Positions 9,510-11,481 of a DNA stretch of 11,481 bases are shown here, one piece after another. Location of the stretch: NCBI GenBank assembly GCA_902797565.1, contig CADBTO010000170.1:1-11481 (forward strand). Direction: 5' to 3'. The position numbers and the translations under genes were made by a program. Within the stretch, counting starts at the first letter, position 1; every line of letters starts with the position of its first letter. Source of the stretch: an uncultured Lachnospiraceae bacterium (GTDB lineage: Bacteria > Bacillota > Clostridia > Lachnospirales > Lachnospiraceae). The notes under the pieces are model-generated. The model was given only the letters and a program-made list of their open reading frames with translations, ran no database searches and was not told where the DNA came from.

Positions 9510-9538
9510 ATCATAATCACCACCATGGAATAATGCAA
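9510..9538 (-). promoter_or_regulatory. Sigma-A-type promoter of groES-groEL
   Basis: -35 TTGCAT at 9533-9538, a 17-base spacer and -10 TATGAT at 9510-9515. The start site would fall near 9503, just ahead of the CIRCE arms, as expected for an HrcA-controlled vegetative promoter. A further TATAAT lies upstream near 9565-9570 but without a convincing -35. Confidence 0.75.
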
Positions 9539-9677
9539 CTCCAATTATTCGGGATTATCACGGATTATAGACGATTTTTGCGGAATTTTCTCCAAAATAC
9601 TCCCGTTTTCTCCATTTTTCGTTTTTTCTCATTGGACAGTCTGGAGGGATGCCGGATGCGGCCTGCATGCCTTGCAA

Positions 9678-10181
9678 TCAGAACCACTGATGCAGCCAGG
9701 CAAACACCAGCCCGTTCGCCATGGCATGCGCCGCCCAGCACAAACCCACGCTTCCAAAGCGCAGATAGCCAGCCGCCAGGCATGCCCCCAGCACACAGGC
9801 ATAGGCCTGGGACATCGGCTCCCCATGTGCCAGCCCGAAAATGAGTGAGGAAAGCAGTACCGCTGCCAGTGCCCCGAACCGCTGCTCCAGAAGATTGCAG
9901 AGGACACCCCGGAACACCAGTTCTTCCACAAACGGCATTACCACTGCAATCAGCAAAAAACGCAAAAAAAGGGGCGCCCAGGTAAATGGCTCCCCTCCGC
10001 CGCTTTCTGCATAGAACTTCTGTAAAACTGGAAGCTGCATGACAAAATAATTCAGCATCAGCGCAAGCGTCGCAATAAAGGCGACGAAAAAAGCCGCCTG
10101 CCACGCTGAAACGCCTGCCTTGCTCCCACGCCGCCGCACCAGTAATTCCCGGATCCACTGGATCCACTCCCTCTGCTTCAT
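9678..10181 (-). CDS. CPBP-family intramembrane metalloprotease (CAAX protease / Abi-like)
   Basis: A 167-residue multi-pass membrane protein. All three family motifs are visible: E-E-x-x-x-R (E86, E87, R91 in FVEELVFRG), F-x-x-x-H (F115, H119 in FGLAHG) and H-x-x-x-N (H152, N156 in HAMANG), the residues that form the buried active site in CAAX-type proteases. Hydrophobic helices lie at about 29-50, 69-85, 103-118, 124-140 and 144-162. At 167 residues it is at the short end for this family, lacking extra N-terminal helices. The start ATG overlaps the topoisomerase stop as ATGA, with AGGGG just upstream. Bacterial members act in peptide maturation, bacteriocin self-immunity or unknown roles; the substrate here is unknown. 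I saw no clear terminator after it. Confidence 0.88.
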   Translation of the reverse strand: MKQREWIQWIRELLVRRRGSKAGVSAWQAAFFVAFIATLALMLNYFVMQLPVLQKFYAESGGGEPFTWAPLFLRFLLIAVVMPFVEELVFRGVLCNLLEQRFGALAAVLLSSLIFGLAHGEPMSQAYACVLGACLAAGYLRFGSVGLCWAAHAMANGLVFAWLHQWF

Positions 10182-11481
10182 CGCTTCGTCCCCTTGCTGT
10201 CCCGTTTTTTGACCGGGATTTTTGAAAGTTCCACTTCTTTTTCAGATACCTTCACCTTCTGTGTCTCTCCCTCGTGCAGGATGTAGGATGCCTTCAAACA
10301 TTCCCCTTCAGACAGCTTCATCCCACGGTTTCCAAGTGCCCCTTTGTGCATCAGCGGCACTTCCTGCGCAGCGATCCGCAGGAAATAATTCCCTTCGGAC
10401 TGGAAGACTACTGTATCACTGTCTTCAAAAACTCCTACACATAACACCAGATCCGAAGCACTCTGCAGCTTCGTCGCCTGTGCCGACCGCCTGGACAGGT
10501 CATATTCGCTGCCTTCCACTTTTTTCACATAGCCGCATTGCAGGGCAAACAGCAGGCATTTCCCTTTCAGGTTTTCCAGTGCTTCGATGAAGAGCGCTGT
10601 TTCTGTCTTGCTGTCAAATTTGCTCAGATTGTCAATCGGCGCCCCCTTGTCCCGGAACTTGCCGGAAGGGATATCCAGAACCTTGAGATAATGCACCTGC
10701 CCTTTGTCTGTGAAAATACACAGGCGGTCCGTGTTCTTGCAGAGAATGACCTTCCGGTTCTCAGAATCTGCCGCCTCCTGGTTCCTTTCATAAACCAGCC
10801 GTTCCACGGCGCGCGCATAGCCAAAGCGGTCCAGCAGCACCGCCACGTCTGTTTCCTCAAGAGGCTTTTCCACAACGACCGCCTCTGCCACGTTGTCCAG
10901 CACGGTCCGGCGCTCCCTGGAATATTCTCGTTTGATTGCACGAAGTTCCGCGATAATGCTTTTCGTCATGGAATTCCGGTTCGATAAAAGATCCTGGTAA
11001 TGGGCAATATTTTCCAGCGTCTTTTCGTGCTCCTTCATGAGCGCATCAATTTCCAGCCCGATCAGCCGGTAGAGGCGCATTTCCAGGATTGCGGTCGCCT
11101 GCCGCTCTGTAAACCGCAGCTTTGCGGCGTCCTTTTCGGATTTTTTTGTCCGGAAACGGATCCCGGTGGTTATCCCGTCCGTCAGGCAGGCCCTTGCCAT
11201 TTTCTGGTCTTTGGATCCCCGCAGGATTTCGATAATCAGGTCGATGCAGTCACATGCGGCAATCAGGCCTTCCTGCACTTCCCGCTTCTCCTCTTCTTTC
11301 TGGAGAAGGGTCCTGTATTTACGTTCATGGATTTCATACTGGAAATCCACATGATGGCGGATCAGCGGCACCAGCCCCAGCGTCTCCGGTTTTCCGTCTG
11401 CCACGGCCAGCATATTGACGCCAAACGTGTCCTCCAGCCGGGTCTTCTTATATAGAAGGTTGCAGAAATTGGTCACATCCG
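10178..11481 (-). CDS. Type IIA DNA topoisomerase subunit A (GyrA/ParC type), C-terminal part, open at the right edge
   Basis: The visible 433 residues are the C-terminal portion of the DNA-cleaving subunit that relaxes or decatenates DNA with a GyrB/ParE partner. They begin inside the core (DVTNFCNLLYKKTRLEDTFGVNM) and continue through the coiled-coil arm (RFTERQATAILEMRLYRLIGLE). A beta-pinwheel C-terminal domain follows from about residue 215 (DRLCIFTDKGQVHYLKVLD, FRDKGAPIDNLSKF, GNRGMKLSEGE). The catalytic Tyr domain lies outside the window. I see no clear GyrA box (QRRGGKG-like), so this is more likely the second, ParC-like topoisomerase carried by Lachnospiraceae than true gyrase A; annotation pipelines use both names. 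The frame is intact to its stop, which overlaps the CPBP gene by 4 bases. Confidence 0.93.
   Translation of the reverse strand, partial: DVTNFCNLLYKKTRLEDTFGVNMLAVADGKPETLGLVPLIRHHVDFQYEIHERKYRTLLQKEEEKREVQEGLIAACDCIDLIIEILRGSKDQKMARACLTDGITTGIRFRTKKSEKDAAKLRFTERQATAILEMRLYRLIGLEIDALMKEHEKTLENIAHYQDLLSNRNSMTKSIIAELRAIKREYSRERRTVLDNVAEAVVVEKPLEETDVAVLLDRFGYARAVERLVYERNQEAADSENRKVILCKNTDRLCIFTDKGQVHYLKVLDIPSGKFRDKGAPIDNLSKFDSKTETALFIEALENLKGKCLLFALQCGYVKKVEGSEYDLSRRSAQATKLQSASDLVLCVGVFEDSDTVVFQSEGNYFLRIAAQEVPLMHKGALGNRGMKLSEGECLKASYILHEGETQKVKVSEKEVELSKIPVKKRDSKGTKR

Noticed and set aside
9565..10167. Second minus-strand frame of 200 codons over the CPBP gene
   Set aside because: The frame at 9678-10181 carries all three CPBP motifs and a coupled start; this overlapping frame carries none.

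Overview
The window is a moderately GC-rich stretch of a Gram-positive genome of the Clostridia, most likely Lachnospiraceae. This rests on the close fit I recognise between two proteins here and that family (the GyrA/ParC-type topoisomerase and the sugar-binding lipoprotein). Strong AGGAGG-type ribosome sites, a lipobox lipoprotein, single-membrane receptor architectures and a HrcA/CIRCE heat-shock operator agree with it. I cannot name a genus. Every supported gene lies on the minus strand, so transcription runs from the right end of the window to the left.

In transcription order, the right end holds the C-terminal part of a type IIA topoisomerase A subunit (open at the window edge). Its stop overlaps the start of a small CPBP (CAAX-protease-like) membrane protein by 4 bases. 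Next is the chaperonin operon groES-groEL, with its own promoter, a perfect CIRCE operator and a terminator. The groES-groEL spacer is unusually long (212 bases) and carries a 43-codon open frame ending 5 bases before groEL. After the terminator, a promoter with an extended -10 drives a YoeB/Txe-type toxin-antitoxin pair.

The last toxin codons overlap the start of a large membrane sensor. This has a signal peptide, fourteen beta-propeller repeats (two seven-bladed propellers), a Y_Y_Y domain, one membrane helix and an intact HD-GYP cyclic-di-GMP phosphodiesterase domain. It is followed by a Cache-type methyl-accepting chemotaxis receptor and, with a 4-base ATGA overlap, a sugar-type solute-binding lipoprotein that has no transporter permeases beside it. 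I saw no terminator between the toxin promoter and the end of the lipoprotein gene. The left end holds the start of xpt (xanthine phosphoribosyltransferase) with its own promoter.

The most interesting part is roughly 340-7150: an extracellular sensor that would lower c-di-GMP, a chemoreceptor and an orphan binding protein in a row. This reads as a compact 'detect nutrient, change motility' locus, with a toxin-antitoxin pair translationally tied to its front. The functional link is inference from gene order, overlaps and domain content.
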